Assembly (NCBI GenBank): GCA_049287025.1
Contig: JBAQFA010000051.1
Location: 62,001-126,000, forward strand
Source of the DNA: UBA11710 sp049287025
Lineage (GTDB): Bacteria; Patescibacteriota; Patescibacteriia; Magasanikbacterales; UBA922
Direction: 5' to 3'
DNA length: 64,000 nt
Under the pieces are notes generated by a model. It did not search any database and was not told the DNA's origin. It was given only the letters and a program-made list of their open reading frames with translations. Shown here one piece after another: positions 17,389-26,753 of the stretch. A program made the position numbers and the translations under genes. Within the stretch, counting starts at the first letter, position 1, and every line of letters starts with the position of its first letter.

Positions 17389-17676
17389 TTATTTTTCCAG
17401 TTCAGCTAGTTTTTTTTCCAATTCATCAAAAGTTAAATTTCCAGCCCTGTATGATTCAAAAAGTGTTAATTCTTTTTTTATCAGCTCAGAGTCAACTGGT
17501 TGGTTGTCTCTTTCTTGACCGTATATGGCTTCGGCAGCGGCAACGTTTTCTTCTGTAATTCTTTGTATTTCTTCATCAGTGCGCTGTGGTTCACCAGTCA
17601 TTTCATCTTTTAGTTCCAGAGCTTCTTTAAGCTCTGGGTATTTGGCGAGTAAAGCCTCCAATTTTTGATTGTCCAT
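17389..17676 (-). CDS. Small acidic helical protein, unknown
   Basis: 95 residues, rich in Glu, Lys and Leu and predicted all-helical ('LEALLAKYPELKEALELKDE', 'FDELEKKLAELEK' at the end). No family recognised. It is the last gene of a three-gene minus-strand group: 14 bp separate it from the 479-residue protein. No SD; the start follows an A/T-rich stretch. Confidence 0.6.
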   Translation of the reverse strand: MDNQKLEALLAKYPELKEALELKDEMTGEPQRTDEEIQRITEENVAAAEAIYGQERDNQPVDSELIKKELTLFESYRAGNLTFDELEKKLAELEK

Positions 17677-17690
17677 AATTTTTAAATTAA

Positions 17691-19130
17691 TTAATTAGTA
17701 AAATAATTCATTTGTTTTAATTTTTCAACAGTTTTTATTGTTATTTTTTCAATTACTTCTGGTGTTAAGTCTTTAAATTGCGTTGCTAATTCTTTTGCAG
17801 ATTCAGCAATAACTTTGGTAATTTGGCTTGTATAACTTTCGCCATTTTTACTTTCTTTTTTTCTTGTGTCGTCAACAAAAGACACTCCTTTACCAATTTT
17901 ATCAGTAAAAAATGAAGTTTTTTTTCGTACTGCATCCTGTGGTATTTGTGAAATTATTGTTTTAATTGCTTGTAGCCATTGATCGGATTCTGTTTTTTGT
18001 TCTGTTGTCTCTGCTTTCGGTATATATAAATATGCGACACAAGTATCAGTTCTTTCATATGCAGCAAAATCTTTTCTAAACTTGAATTTTAAGCGAATTC
18101 CGTTTTGATCTAAATAATCAGAAAGTTTACTGAGACATTCTGCAACTTTAGTAGTGCCATCTGGGCTGGCGTTAATATAGAATCGTACCTCTCGTGCATT
18201 ATCCTTGTATGGAGCATTACCTTTAAACCAAACGAATCCCGCTGCTTGGTCTGGCTGTTGACCGTCGATAAGTTCTTGTTCGGTAATGTGTCTAACTTTA
18301 GAAGATTGTGTTACTATATCAATTAATCTGTTACTAATTTCGGTATCGAAGTTTGCAATGAAATTTTCTTTGTCTGGGACATTAATCTCATCTTTTACCT
18401 CTTGGTCAGTCATACCAGATTTATGTATATATTCATACATTACTACCGGCATTTTTGCTAGCATCTCAACATCACTTAAAGACTGTCGTTTTTTAAATTC
18501 ATCATCTGTTTCCCCAATATTTTTTCTGTTTCTAAATCTATCCATCTTCCCTCGAAAGTCTTTATCATTGAGAACAAGTTGTAGAAAATTTTTAATTTGT
18601 TCTTCAAACAGTTGTTCTCTTTCAGATTTTATTTTTGTTTCAAGCTTATTGGTTGTTGTTTTTGGTAAAGGTTGTTTTTCTTTCTGCCTGAGATAATCTA
18701 AAATTTTCTGTCGCAGTTTAACTTGTTCTGGGTCTGTGGTTCCCCAGAGTTCTTGTACAATTTCAGAAGACAGCCCTCGATACTTGGTTGGGATGTCTTG
18801 TTCTGTTATTGGTGGTTCGATACTCTCAGGCTTTGACATTGGCTGTTTTTCCTTGCCTCTTAGATACTCCAAAATTTTTTGACGTTTTTCAATCTCGTCT
18901 GGATGTGAAGTCTGCCAGATCTCTTCAAGTATTTCTGCAGAAATGCCACGATATTGAGGTGGTATATCTTCTTCGGTTGTTGGTTGTTCAGTGTCTTCTT
19001 CCAATTCAAAAAGCGTCTCAGTTGCTAATTTTTCTTGAGCTTTTGTTTGACCAGAAGTTGAACGAGGCTGTTTTTCGGTTGGGTGTAATTCTGGGTTTAT
19101 GATTTGTTCTATTTCTTCATCTCTGTCCAT
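17691..19130 (-). CDS. Unknown protein with two N-terminal repeats
   Basis: 479 residues, soluble and charged. Two related repeats of about 60 residues near the N-terminus share 'EEDIPPQYRGISAEILEEIW' / 'EQDIPTKYRGLSSEIVQELW' and 'RQKILEYLRGKEKQP' / 'RQKILDYLRQKEKQP'. The remaining 320 residues form a globular region with no recognised motif. It lies 2 bp after the upstream 281-residue gene, so the pair is co-translated. It could act with that partner in a complex, but nothing indicates a reaction. Confidence 0.65.
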   Translation of the reverse strand: MDRDEEIEQIINPELHPTEKQPRSTSGQTKAQEKLATETLFELEEDTEQPTTEEDIPPQYRGISAEILEEIWQTSHPDEIEKRQKILEYLRGKEKQPMSKPESIEPPITEQDIPTKYRGLSSEIVQELWGTTDPEQVKLRQKILDYLRQKEKQPLPKTTTNKLETKIKSEREQLFEEQIKNFLQLVLNDKDFRGKMDRFRNRKNIGETDDEFKKRQSLSDVEMLAKMPVVMYEYIHKSGMTDQEVKDEINVPDKENFIANFDTEISNRLIDIVTQSSKVRHITEQELIDGQQPDQAAGFVWFKGNAPYKDNAREVRFYINASPDGTTKVAECLSKLSDYLDQNGIRLKFKFRKDFAAYERTDTCVAYLYIPKAETTEQKTESDQWLQAIKTIISQIPQDAVRKKTSFFTDKIGKGVSFVDDTRKKESKNGESYTSQITKVIAESAKELATQFKDLTPEVIEKITIKTVEKLKQMNYFTN

Positions 19131-19132
19131 AG

Positions 19133-19978
19133 TTAGTTTAATTCCTTTATTTTTTTGATTAATTCAGAAACAGGCAAACTATCTCCAAATGGTTTGTATA
19201 GCATTCCCTTAAATTTTTTTAATCCAAACTTTGAAAAAGTTTCTAAAATATTTAGATTAAACTCTTTTAAAGCTAAAAATACTTTTTTTAAATCTTGATC
19301 ATAAAAATTTTCTTCCAGTCTGTAAAAGGCTGCTAATAATTGGTGACGTATTTCTGGGTTAAAGATTTTATAACACAGTTCTTTGCGGAAAGTATTCTCT
19401 AGAGGATAATATGCTGGTAGATTGCCAGCTTTGGTTTGTAATCCCGTTGTAAGTAATTTTTGTTTGTCGTTCTCATTTAAGTAAGTAAATTCATAGAGCA
19501 CTTGTAATGTGTATTCTAAAACATAAAAAATACCTATTTTTTGAATAACATCTTTATCATTTTTTTCTTGTTCTTCTGGGGATAGTTTTTTTGTCCTGTC
19601 CGCTAATTTTTTCAATAAAACGTGATGTTCTATTACGGCTGTTTTGGTTTTTGTAAATATTTTGTTTATATCCCCTAATAATTCTTCAACTTGGGTGTTT
19701 GGTGCTGGGGTGTTTGAATAAATATCAATAACATTGCCGAGCGCTTGGATAAATTCAACCTCATTAATTTTTGTTTCCATTAGTATTATTTCTGTATTTT
19801 TTATAGCTTTGTAAGCGTGAGTAGTGGTTAGGTTTTTATTTTCCAGAGCATTTTTTAGAGAAATTGTTGCTGATAGAATATTTTTTAGAATTATTTTTTG
19901 TTCTTCTGTACCCCAAAAGTTTAATGGTTTTGTGCCCAATTTTTGAATTGTTTCAAGAAGAGTGTAGAGTGGTGTCAT
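19133..19978 (-). CDS. Unknown helical protein
   Basis: 281 residues, mostly helical, no membrane segment and no recognised motif. It is the first gene of the three-gene minus-strand unit and is preceded by a run with 'tatattatac' that could be its -10 region. Codon use is like that of the neighbours. Confidence 0.6.
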   Translation of the reverse strand: MTPLYTLLETIQKLGTKPLNFWGTEEQKIILKNILSATISLKNALENKNLTTTHAYKAIKNTEIILMETKINEVEFIQALGNVIDIYSNTPAPNTQVEELLGDINKIFTKTKTAVIEHHVLLKKLADRTKKLSPEEQEKNDKDVIQKIGIFYVLEYTLQVLYEFTYLNENDKQKLLTTGLQTKAGNLPAYYPLENTFRKELCYKIFNPEIRHQLLAAFYRLEENFYDQDLKKVFLALKEFNLNILETFSKFGLKKFKGMLYKPFGDSLPVSELIKKIKELN

Positions 19979-20078
19979 AAAGTTTTGTTTGTATGTTAAG
20001 TATAATATAATGGCTTAGATTAGTAAATAGTTGTTGGAGGGGTTGTTTTTTTGTTGATTTGTGATAAATTATAGCTAT

Positions 20079-21281
20079 ATGAAAATAGGTATTGACGCTA
20101 GAATGATGGGTTCAAAACAAGCTGGTTTAGGACGTTATGTTGAACAGCTGGTTTTGGGTTTATTGGAACAGGACAAAGAGAATGAATATGTACTGTTTAC
20201 AAACAACGGTAACACACCATGTCTGCCTGCGACGGCAGACACCCCACTCAAGAGGGGATTTAAAATTGTTGAAGCAAACATACCTTGGTACAGCTGGCAA
20301 GAACAGACAAAATTTAAAAAAATAATTGATAGGGAAAAAATTGATTTAATGCATTTTCCTCACTGGAATGTGCCGTTATTTTATAATAAGCCATTTGTCG
20401 TCACGGTGCATGATTTGATTATGTACCATTATCCTCGGCAAGAGGCGAGTACTCATGGGCCGTTTGTTTATTGGCTGAAAGATTTAGGACATCGCCTAGT
20501 ACTTAATCACGCGGTACAAAAAGCCAAGCATATTATTGTGACGAGTGAATTTACCAAGCAGGATTTACATCAGACCTTGGGAGTTTCATTAGAAAAAATG
20601 ACTGTGACTTACCAAGCACCGTTTCAAAACACGATTCATGATTCACATAACACGACACAAGTTTTAAAAAAAAATAATGTTGAAAAACCATACGTTTTGT
20701 ATGTTGGGAATGCTTATCCTCATAAAAATTTGGAAGGATTGTTAAAGTCTTGGAAAATTTTTAATGAAAAATATGGCAATGAATACCAATTAGTTTTGGT
20801 TGGCAAAAAGAATTTTTTTTATGAAAGACTTTTGAAAGATCAAAAGATTGAAAGATCAAAAGATCAGGAAGAAAAATCAGGATTTTCCGATCTTCCGATC
20901 TTCCGATCTTCAATTATTTTTACTGATTACGTCACAGACAATGAACTATCCCAACTATACGTCAACGCTTCACTCTACGTCTTCCCTTCACTCTACGAAG
21001 GTTTTGGTTTACCACCACTCGAAGCACAACAATATAATGTGCCAGTGGTTTCTTCCAGTGCTAGTTGTTTGCCAGAAATATTAGGCGAGTCGGCGTTGTA
21101 TTTTGATCCAGAGAATTATGAACAAATGGCGGAGGTGATTTATACTGGTTTGACTAATGAAGATATGAGATTTGAATTAAGACAAAATGCGAGAGAAAAC
21201 CTAAAACGTTTTAATTTAAATAATATGATTAGTCAGACGTTGTTGATTTATAATAATATTGTTAAATTATTACATTATTAA
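20079..21281 (+). CDS. GT4-family glycosyltransferase with in-frame repeat inserts
   Basis: 400 residues from the ATG at 20079, which begins 'MKIGIDARMM', the normal GT4 start; an upstream GTG at 20061 would only add six residues. 'YVGNAYPHKN' marks the hinge and 'PSLYEGFGLPPLEAQQYN' the donor site. Two inserts read through in frame: a hairpin pair at 20221-20257 and a direct plus inverted cluster at 20833-20912 made of gaaagatc and gatcttcc units. It is related to the gene at 12439. Confidence 0.92.
   Translation: MKIGIDARMMGSKQAGLGRYVEQLVLGLLEQDKENEYVLFTNNGNTPCLPATADTPLKRGFKIVEANIPWYSWQEQTKFKKIIDREKIDLMHFPHWNVPLFYNKPFVVTVHDLIMYHYPRQEASTHGPFVYWLKDLGHRLVLNHAVQKAKHIIVTSEFTKQDLHQTLGVSLEKMTVTYQAPFQNTIHDSHNTTQVLKKNNVEKPYVLYVGNAYPHKNLEGLLKSWKIFNEKYGNEYQLVLVGKKNFFYERLLKDQKIERSKDQEEKSGFSDLPIFRSSIIFTDYVTDNELSQLYVNASLYVFPSLYEGFGLPPLEAQQYNVPVVSSSASCLPEILGESALYFDPENYEQMAEVIYTGLTNEDMRFELRQNARENLKRFNLNNMISQTLLIYNNIVKLLHY
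20221..20257. repeat. Two adjacent hairpins in frame inside a glycosyltransferase gene
   Basis: gtctgcc/ggcagac (20221-20240, perfect 7-bp stem) is followed by a second stem of cccc...gggg (20242-20257). The first is related to the palindrome at 9799. Confidence 0.7.
20833..20912. repeat. Direct and inverted gatc-type repeats in frame
   Basis: Several gaaagatcaaaagat units are followed by three gatcttcc units, which are their inverse, making a long potential hairpin. A similar arrangement is at 47461-47540. Confidence 0.8.
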
Positions 21282-21352
21282 ACTGCTATCTACCTCTGTT
21301 TCTCTGTGTAGTAGAACAGTGCAAAAATGTAACAATGTTTCATTATATTTAT

Positions 21353-21380
21353 CCACCCCAAACAGGTGGTTTTTCTTTTT
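21353..21380 (+). terminator. Terminator after the glycosyltransferase
   Basis: A short ccacc/ggtgg stem followed by a T-rich run of about ten bases. Confidence 0.6.
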
Positions 21381-21486
21381 AAGAACACAAAAATATGGTA
21401 TAATATTGATGTTAAAATTAAGTCAGATTTTTCTCTTAAATTAGCTAAAAAATAGAGTTATTAAAATAGTAAAAGTTTTTTGTTAA

Positions 21487-24129
21487 ATGCCAGCAAAAAG
21501 AAATGTACAATTGAGGTCTTGTTCTCTGTGCGGTCGCACTGGTCATAATCGAGCGCGGTGTAAAAATAATATTGCAGAGACAAAAATTGAAAAAAAGGCT
21601 AAACCAACGCAAAAAAACAAATTATCAACTAAGAAAAAGTTGGTAAAAAAGATAGCGGAGGATTTTTTTGTTTCTCAAAAAATTGGTTTAGGTAAGCCTA
21701 TACTTGTTAGAAGCGAGATTAATACCAAATCATCACCGCACATAATAAATTTGAAACGAAAAGAAGAAACAGTTTGGGACAAAGTTGGTGTTTATCAGGA
21801 AAAGGGTTTAATCCAAAAACAAAATGTGGTGGTAGATTTTGGGCAAATGGTAAAGAAGGCTAACGCCGTTGGATTGGGAATGAGGAGTAGGGGTTTGGAG
21901 GCGAGAAATATTAAAATACATAAATCAGATTCAGTGTTGAATAATAATTATAAAAAAAATAAACAGAAAATAAATATTAATTCAGTCTTCGCTAACCTGT
22001 CTGTGCGGGCAGGAGCTGTGATGGACAAGCAAAAATTAAACAGAAATTTTACAAAAATTAAAAATATTATTTTAAGTACGTGGAATTCTACATTCTACAT
22101 TCTACATTCTACATTCCGAAATTTCAATTACAAAAAGTTAGCTTATGCTTCTTTAGTTTTATTAATACTAATTAGTTTACCATTTCCAGCTTTTAGTTAT
22201 TACAATAGTGTGCAAAATACTAGTGCCAGAATAGTAGAGGCGAGTACCAATGCTTTTTTATCTTTACAGTCTTCAACGGTGGCGGCTATGAATTACAACA
22301 TTCCTCAAGCGCAATTTGATTTGAATGAAGCTTTAATTTCATTTGGTGAAGCCAATACAATTGTAGACAAAGAACATCAAGTGTTGCAGTATGTGGCTGG
22401 CCTTTTACCCGTGGTTGGTACCCAAGTAACTAGTCGTCAACATTTATTAGTAGCTGGTCACCACTTGGCTTTGGGTAATACTTATCTTGTAAAGGGTTTA
22501 AAAGAAGTGGAAGATAATAATAGTTTTTCTACAACTGACAAAATTAAAATTATTGCTAATCATTTGTCTAGTGCTATACCACAATACGAAGAAGCCTTGG
22601 CTGATTTGAGTGCAGTTGATTCTTCGGCTGTGCCAGTTGAATATCAAGAATCTTTTAATGATTTTAAGGTTTTATTTACGGCTCTAGTTGATGATATGAA
22701 TGACATCGTTGATTTGTCTGATTCTCTAGATTTAATTTTTGGTTCAGACCAATTAAAAAGATATTTGCTTGTATTTCAAAATAATAGTGAACTACGTCCG
22801 ACAGGTGGTTTCATGGGTAGTTTTGCGATTATGGATGTGCAAAAAGGCAAAATTACAAATTTGGATATTCCGGGTGGTGGAACTTATGATTTACAAGGTC
22901 AATTGAATGAATATCTTAAACCACCATTACCTTTGCAATTGTCTAATGATAGATGGGAATTTCAAGATGCCAATTGGTTTCCAGATTTTCCAGCTAGCGC
23001 AAAAAAGATTGCCTGGTTTTATGAACATGGTCGTGGTACCACGGTTGATGGGGTAATAGCTCTCAATGCTTCAGTTTTGGAAAGACTTTTATCAGTTTTG
23101 GGTCCAGTGACAAATTCAGAAAATAATTTGACATTGGCATCTGATAATGTTTTACCTCAATTACAATACAAAGTAGAAGTTGATTATGATAAAGAAGAAA
23201 ATAAGCCAAAAGAAATTTTGTCAGATTTGGCTTCGCAATTTTTAAATAGTATGACTCAGTTGGATGCCATGAGTGCCATTCGTCTTTTGTCAGAATTAAA
23301 TGAAGCTTTGACACAAAAAGAAATTCAAGTTTATTTTAATGATAGTATGCTCGAGTCCAAGATGAAAAGTTTTGGCTGGGCTGGAGAAATTATTAATAAT
23401 ACGAATGATCAAGATTATTTGTATGTAGTGAATACTAATATCCATGGACAAAAGAGTGATGCAAAAATAAAACAAACAATTGAACATCAAGCGGTAATTG
23501 ATGACAGTGGTTCAATTTTGGATACAGTGGTAATTACTCGGGAGCATACCGGTACACCAGGAGAAATGTTTTTTGGTGTTAACAATGTGGACTATATTAG
23601 AGTTTATGTTCCAGCTGAGGCAGAATTAGTTGAAGCGGGTGGTTTTGTTTATCCGCCCGAAGAAGCTTTTTATGTGCCAGAGGATTGGTATAAAATTGAT
23701 TCTGATTTGGAAACCAATGAAAAGGAAATTAATATTGATAAAAAAACCGGTACGAGAATTACTAGCGAATTTGGTAAAACCGCTTTTGGTAATTGGACAA
23801 TGACTGCTCCTGGTCAAATCAGTAAAGTTTATTTTACTTACAAATTACCTTTTAAAGTGATAACGGAAAATAATAAAGAAGAGACGACTTTTGAAAAATG
23901 GAAAAAAACTTTTGTAGGTGAAGCGACCGAAGTATCACGTTATAGTTTGTTTGTCCAAAAACAATCTGGGATTGATAGTGATTTTAATTCTCGGGTTATT
24001 TACCCAGCCAACTGGACACCAATTTGGCAAGAAAATGAAAATTTGCAGATGGCTGTTAATGGGGCCGAGTTTTCAACCAGACTCAAGACTGATGATTTTT
24101 TTGGATTAATAATGGAAAAAAATAATTAA
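21487..24129 (+). CDS. DUF4012 membrane protein with N-terminal zinc knuckle
   Basis: 880 residues. A CCHC zinc knuckle, Cys12-Cys15-His20-Cys25 ('CSLCGRTGHNRARC'), is followed by a basic, low-complexity cytosolic stretch, one membrane helix (about 218-238) and a large exterior part that carries DUF4012 ('FQNNSELRPTGGFMGSFAI' near 430). DUF4012 proteins are common near polysaccharide genes and may act in glycan processing or attachment; this is not proven. Two repeats lie in the linker in frame (21995-22014, 22085-22117). An extended -10 box TGGTATAAT is at 21396-21404. Confidence 0.85.
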   Translation: MPAKRNVQLRSCSLCGRTGHNRARCKNNIAETKIEKKAKPTQKNKLSTKKKLVKKIAEDFFVSQKIGLGKPILVRSEINTKSSPHIINLKRKEETVWDKVGVYQEKGLIQKQNVVVDFGQMVKKANAVGLGMRSRGLEARNIKIHKSDSVLNNNYKKNKQKININSVFANLSVRAGAVMDKQKLNRNFTKIKNIILSTWNSTFYILHSTFRNFNYKKLAYASLVLLILISLPFPAFSYYNSVQNTSARIVEASTNAFLSLQSSTVAAMNYNIPQAQFDLNEALISFGEANTIVDKEHQVLQYVAGLLPVVGTQVTSRQHLLVAGHHLALGNTYLVKGLKEVEDNNSFSTTDKIKIIANHLSSAIPQYEEALADLSAVDSSAVPVEYQESFNDFKVLFTALVDDMNDIVDLSDSLDLIFGSDQLKRYLLVFQNNSELRPTGGFMGSFAIMDVQKGKITNLDIPGGGTYDLQGQLNEYLKPPLPLQLSNDRWEFQDANWFPDFPASAKKIAWFYEHGRGTTVDGVIALNASVLERLLSVLGPVTNSENNLTLASDNVLPQLQYKVEVDYDKEENKPKEILSDLASQFLNSMTQLDAMSAIRLLSELNEALTQKEIQVYFNDSMLESKMKSFGWAGEIINNTNDQDYLYVVNTNIHGQKSDAKIKQTIEHQAVIDDSGSILDTVVITREHTGTPGEMFFGVNNVDYIRVYVPAEAELVEAGGFVYPPEEAFYVPEDWYKIDSDLETNEKEINIDKKTGTRITSEFGKTAFGNWTMTAPGQISKVYFTYKLPFKVITENNKEETTFEKWKKTFVGEATEVSRYSLFVQKQSGIDSDFNSRVIYPANWTPIWQENENLQMAVNGAEFSTRLKTDDFFGLIMEKNN
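21995..22014. repeat. Divergent in-frame copy of the CCTGYCTG palindrome
   Basis: ACCTGTCTGTGCGGGCAGGA, two or three changes from the copy at 10389. It codes 'LSVRAG' in the linker of the DUF4012 protein. Confidence 0.75.
22085..22117. repeat. Tandem attctac repeat in frame
   Basis: Four attctac units and a partial fifth. They lie just before the membrane helix of the DUF4012 protein and code 'STFYILHSTF'. Confidence 0.85.
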
Positions 24130-24150
24130 AATTATATTTGATAAAATTTT

Positions 24151-26067
24151 ATGATACAAAATAATAATAGAGAAAATACTGATCATGAGTTTGTAAAAAT
24201 TGATTTGGATAAAAAATCAATTGCCAAAAAGACAACCGTTTCTAAACCAATTGTAAAAAGAAAAGTTGAAAAAACCAGTGTAAATAAAGGTGAACAAAAA
24301 ATAAAAAAAGAATTGCAGGAAATTTATAAAAATGATGATGGGACTATGCCTAACATGAAAGATTTTAAAAAAAAGAAAAAAAGAGGCTTAGCCAGAGCAT
24401 TTATGACACTGTTGTTGGCTTGCTCATTTTTGGCTGGGGTAGCTTGGTTAGGTTTTTTTGTTTTTCAGCCCAAGGTTCAATTTGCTGAAAATGATGTAGT
24501 CTTGGCCATTGAAGGTAAAGAAAATGTCATGGTGGGGGAGGAAGTTAAATATCGGGTAAAATATAATAATATTCAGAATTCATCTTTAAAAAATGTAAAG
24601 CTGCAGATTCGTTATCCAGAAGGTTTTGTTTTTAACAATGCTAGTGTGAAACCAACCAATGAAAAACAAGATGAATGGGAGCTTGGTTCATTGGGGCAAA
24701 ATGCTGATAATTATATTGATATTTTTGGTCAGATGTATGGCAGTTTGGAAGAAAAACAGTCTTTTCGCGCTTTCTTAAATTATACTCCAGATAACTTTAG
24801 TTCCGAGTTTCAAAAAGTGACTAGTTTAAATATTCAGATCACTGGGTCTCCAGTAGAAATTAATATTAAATCACCAAATGAAGCTGTGCCAGGATCAGAA
24901 ATAGAATTTTTAGTAGAGGCAACCAATCGTGAGGAAATAAAAAAAGATAATATGTTTTTGGTTATGGAGCCAGCTGGTGGTTTTGTCAAAACTACTAGTA
25001 GTTTGTTAAATATTCCAGACGAAGAGTATCAGTGGAGCTTGGCATCCTTTGGTGATAAAAATAGTTTATCAATAAAAGGGAGTTTTAATCCAGAAGTCGG
25101 CACTGAAGAGGCAAAAGTAGTTTTTAAAGTTGTTGGTTGGAAAGATGTAGACAGACAGTCTGATCCTTATGTTTATTTAATGAAAGAAGTTCCAGTAAAA
25201 TTATTAAAAACTGATTTGTCTTTAAATTTGGCAATTAATGGTTCAATTAATGATATTAAAGTAGAACCAGGAGAAGTTTTGAATACCAGTATCATTCTAA
25301 AAAATGCTGGCAGTTCACTTTTAAAGAATTTTAGTGTTAGATTGGTTTATGAAACACCATCATATAATGGTTTGAGTATGCTTGATTGGCGGGCATTGAC
25401 TGATAAAGCTGATGGCGACATAATTGGTGAACAGATTAATCCTCAAACTAGACGAGGTATAATAAATTGGACCTCTAAACATATTAGTGATTTGCGCCAG
25501 CTAGATCCAAATGAAGAATTAAATATTGACCTAAATATTCCATTTAAAGATTCAACTGACGTGGATCTGACAAAGTTTATTGGTACTAATGCTAAAGTTT
25601 TTGTAGAAGTAAAATATGATACAGATAGTGGACAAAAATTACTTACCAGTAATGAAATAAACATGATAATTAATTCTGATTTGAAGTTTGAGGTTCGTGA
25701 TCAAGTAAAACAAGATTCACAAAATAAAGATGTTCATACTTTTACTTGGTTATTATCCAATAATTATCATGAACTTAAAGATATAGAAATTTCCGCTGAT
25801 ATCTATGGTGATATTGCTTGGCAAGAAGAAAATCTAGTTGTACCAGCTGGTGAGGCTAAGTGGGATGACAAAGAAAAGAAATTAGTTTGGAAAGTTGCTT
25901 CAATGCCAACCAGTCTAGATGTTTTGGCCTTACAATTTAGTTTTGTTTTAAATAGTAAAAATCCATCACAAACAAATCTAACTTCCAAAGTTAGTGTCAA
26001 AGCTACAGATACTATTACTGGAGAAGAAATATTAAAATCTGGTAATGAAGTTTTGTTAAATCAATAA
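24151..26067 (+). CDS. Single-pass membrane protein with repeated beta domains
   Basis: 638 residues. A basic cytosolic part of about 80 residues ends in a Lys/Arg cluster, then one helix (about 82-103) and a large exterior region of several beta-sandwich repeats. Phrases such as 'GEEVKYRVKYNN', 'GSEIEFLVEATN' and 'GEVLNTSIILKNAG' are typical of DUF11/CARDB-like domains. It lies 21 bp after the DUF4012 gene and 4 bp before the STAS-like gene, so they form one operon. It is probably a structural surface protein. Confidence 0.7.
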   Translation: MIQNNNRENTDHEFVKIDLDKKSIAKKTTVSKPIVKRKVEKTSVNKGEQKIKKELQEIYKNDDGTMPNMKDFKKKKKRGLARAFMTLLLACSFLAGVAWLGFFVFQPKVQFAENDVVLAIEGKENVMVGEEVKYRVKYNNIQNSSLKNVKLQIRYPEGFVFNNASVKPTNEKQDEWELGSLGQNADNYIDIFGQMYGSLEEKQSFRAFLNYTPDNFSSEFQKVTSLNIQITGSPVEINIKSPNEAVPGSEIEFLVEATNREEIKKDNMFLVMEPAGGFVKTTSSLLNIPDEEYQWSLASFGDKNSLSIKGSFNPEVGTEEAKVVFKVVGWKDVDRQSDPYVYLMKEVPVKLLKTDLSLNLAINGSINDIKVEPGEVLNTSIILKNAGSSLLKNFSVRLVYETPSYNGLSMLDWRALTDKADGDIIGEQINPQTRRGIINWTSKHISDLRQLDPNEELNIDLNIPFKDSTDVDLTKFIGTNAKVFVEVKYDTDSGQKLLTSNEINMIINSDLKFEVRDQVKQDSQNKDVHTFTWLLSNNYHELKDIEISADIYGDIAWQEENLVVPAGEAKWDDKEKKLVWKVASMPTSLDVLALQFSFVLNSKNPSQTNLTSKVSVKATDTITGEEILKSGNEVLLNQ

Positions 26068-26071
26068 AAAT

Positions 26072-26461
26072 ATGAACCCAGAAAAAATAAAAGTTATTTG
26101 GGATGACAAAGATAAGTTAGTCTATATAAAATTAGTAGGTGAGTTTGATCAAGACCATGCTGAACAAGCCGTTCAAAAATATCGAGAAGTTTTGGATGAA
26201 ATAGAAGAAAAAGATATTGTTTTGAATAAAGTTTTATATGATATTACTGAAGCTGGTGATGCTACGATTGGCGCCAGAAGAATTTTTGCTAGTTTTGCCA
26301 GAAGTATTACTCAGAGTTTTAAAAATTTAAAAGTTGCATATATAGATGGACCAAGGTTGGCTATGATTGTTAGTCGTTTTATCCATAGACTTACAAGTAT
26401 TGGGGAAGTAAGATATTTTAAAACAGAAGAAGATGCGAGAGGATGGCTAAGAGGAGAATAA
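26072..26461 (+). CDS. STAS/SpoIIAA-like protein
   Basis: 129 residues: 'YIKLVGEFDQDHAEQAVQKY', 'VLYDITEAGDATIGARR' and a C-terminal helix pair, the layout of SpoIIAA-like STAS proteins. The Ser/Asp site that anti-sigma factors phosphorylate is not obvious, so a classic anti-anti-sigma role is uncertain. No sigma or anti-sigma gene is nearby. Last gene of the DUF4012 operon. Confidence 0.65.
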   Translation: MNPEKIKVIWDDKDKLVYIKLVGEFDQDHAEQAVQKYREVLDEIEEKDIVLNKVLYDITEAGDATIGARRIFASFARSITQSFKNLKVAYIDGPRLAMIVSRFIHRLTSIGEVRYFKTEEDARGWLRGE

Positions 26462-26476
26462 CGTTTGTAAAATATA

Positions 26477-26502
26477 AAACTAGCTATAAAGCTAGTTTTT
26501 TT
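26477..26502 (+). terminator. Operon terminator
   Basis: A perfect 8-bp stem aaactagc/gctagttt with loop tataaa, then T. Confidence 0.85.
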
Positions 26503-26505
26503 GAT

Positions 26506-26580
26506 TGGTGCCCTCGGCAGGAGTCGAACCCACATTACCAGGTTCGAAGCCTGGTGTCCTATCCGTTGAACGACGAGGGC
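26506..26580 (-). tRNA. tRNA-Arg(TCG)
   Basis: Acceptor stem gccctcg/cgagggc, anticodon arm ccagg-ctTCGaa-cctgg, T arm 'ggttcgact'. The 3' CCA is encoded (26506-26508). The tRNA body is 26509-26580. Confidence 0.95.
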
Positions 26581-26657
26581 AAAAAAACACGATACAAAAT
26601 ACACTTATCACTACACAAATAATATGTATCGTGTTATGTGTGTCATGTATCGTGTTT
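26581..26657. repeat. Stutter-repeat spacer between two tRNA genes
   Basis: An acacgatacaaaatac-type sequence, with the inverse 'gtatcgtgt' twice to its right, makes an imperfect inverted repeat between tRNA-Arg and tRNA-Lys. No gene is seen in it. Confidence 0.6.
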
Positions 26658-26733
26658 TGGTACGCCGCCTGGGGATTGAACCCAGGACCTTGGGCTTAAG
26701 AGGCCCCTGCTCTACCAACTGAGCTAGCGGCGC
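26658..26733 (-). tRNA. tRNA-Lys(CTT)
   Basis: Acceptor stem gcgccgc/gcggcgt (first pair G-U), D arm gctcagttggtagagc, anticodon loop ctCTTaa, T arm 'gggttcaatcc'. CCA is encoded (26658-26660). Confidence 0.94.
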
Positions 26734-26753
26734 GCGTGTAAAATTTTATAATT

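Noticed and set aside
26311..26699. Short frames across the tRNA-Arg and tRNA-Lys genes
   Set aside because: They read through tRNA sequence in both directions and have no supporting features.
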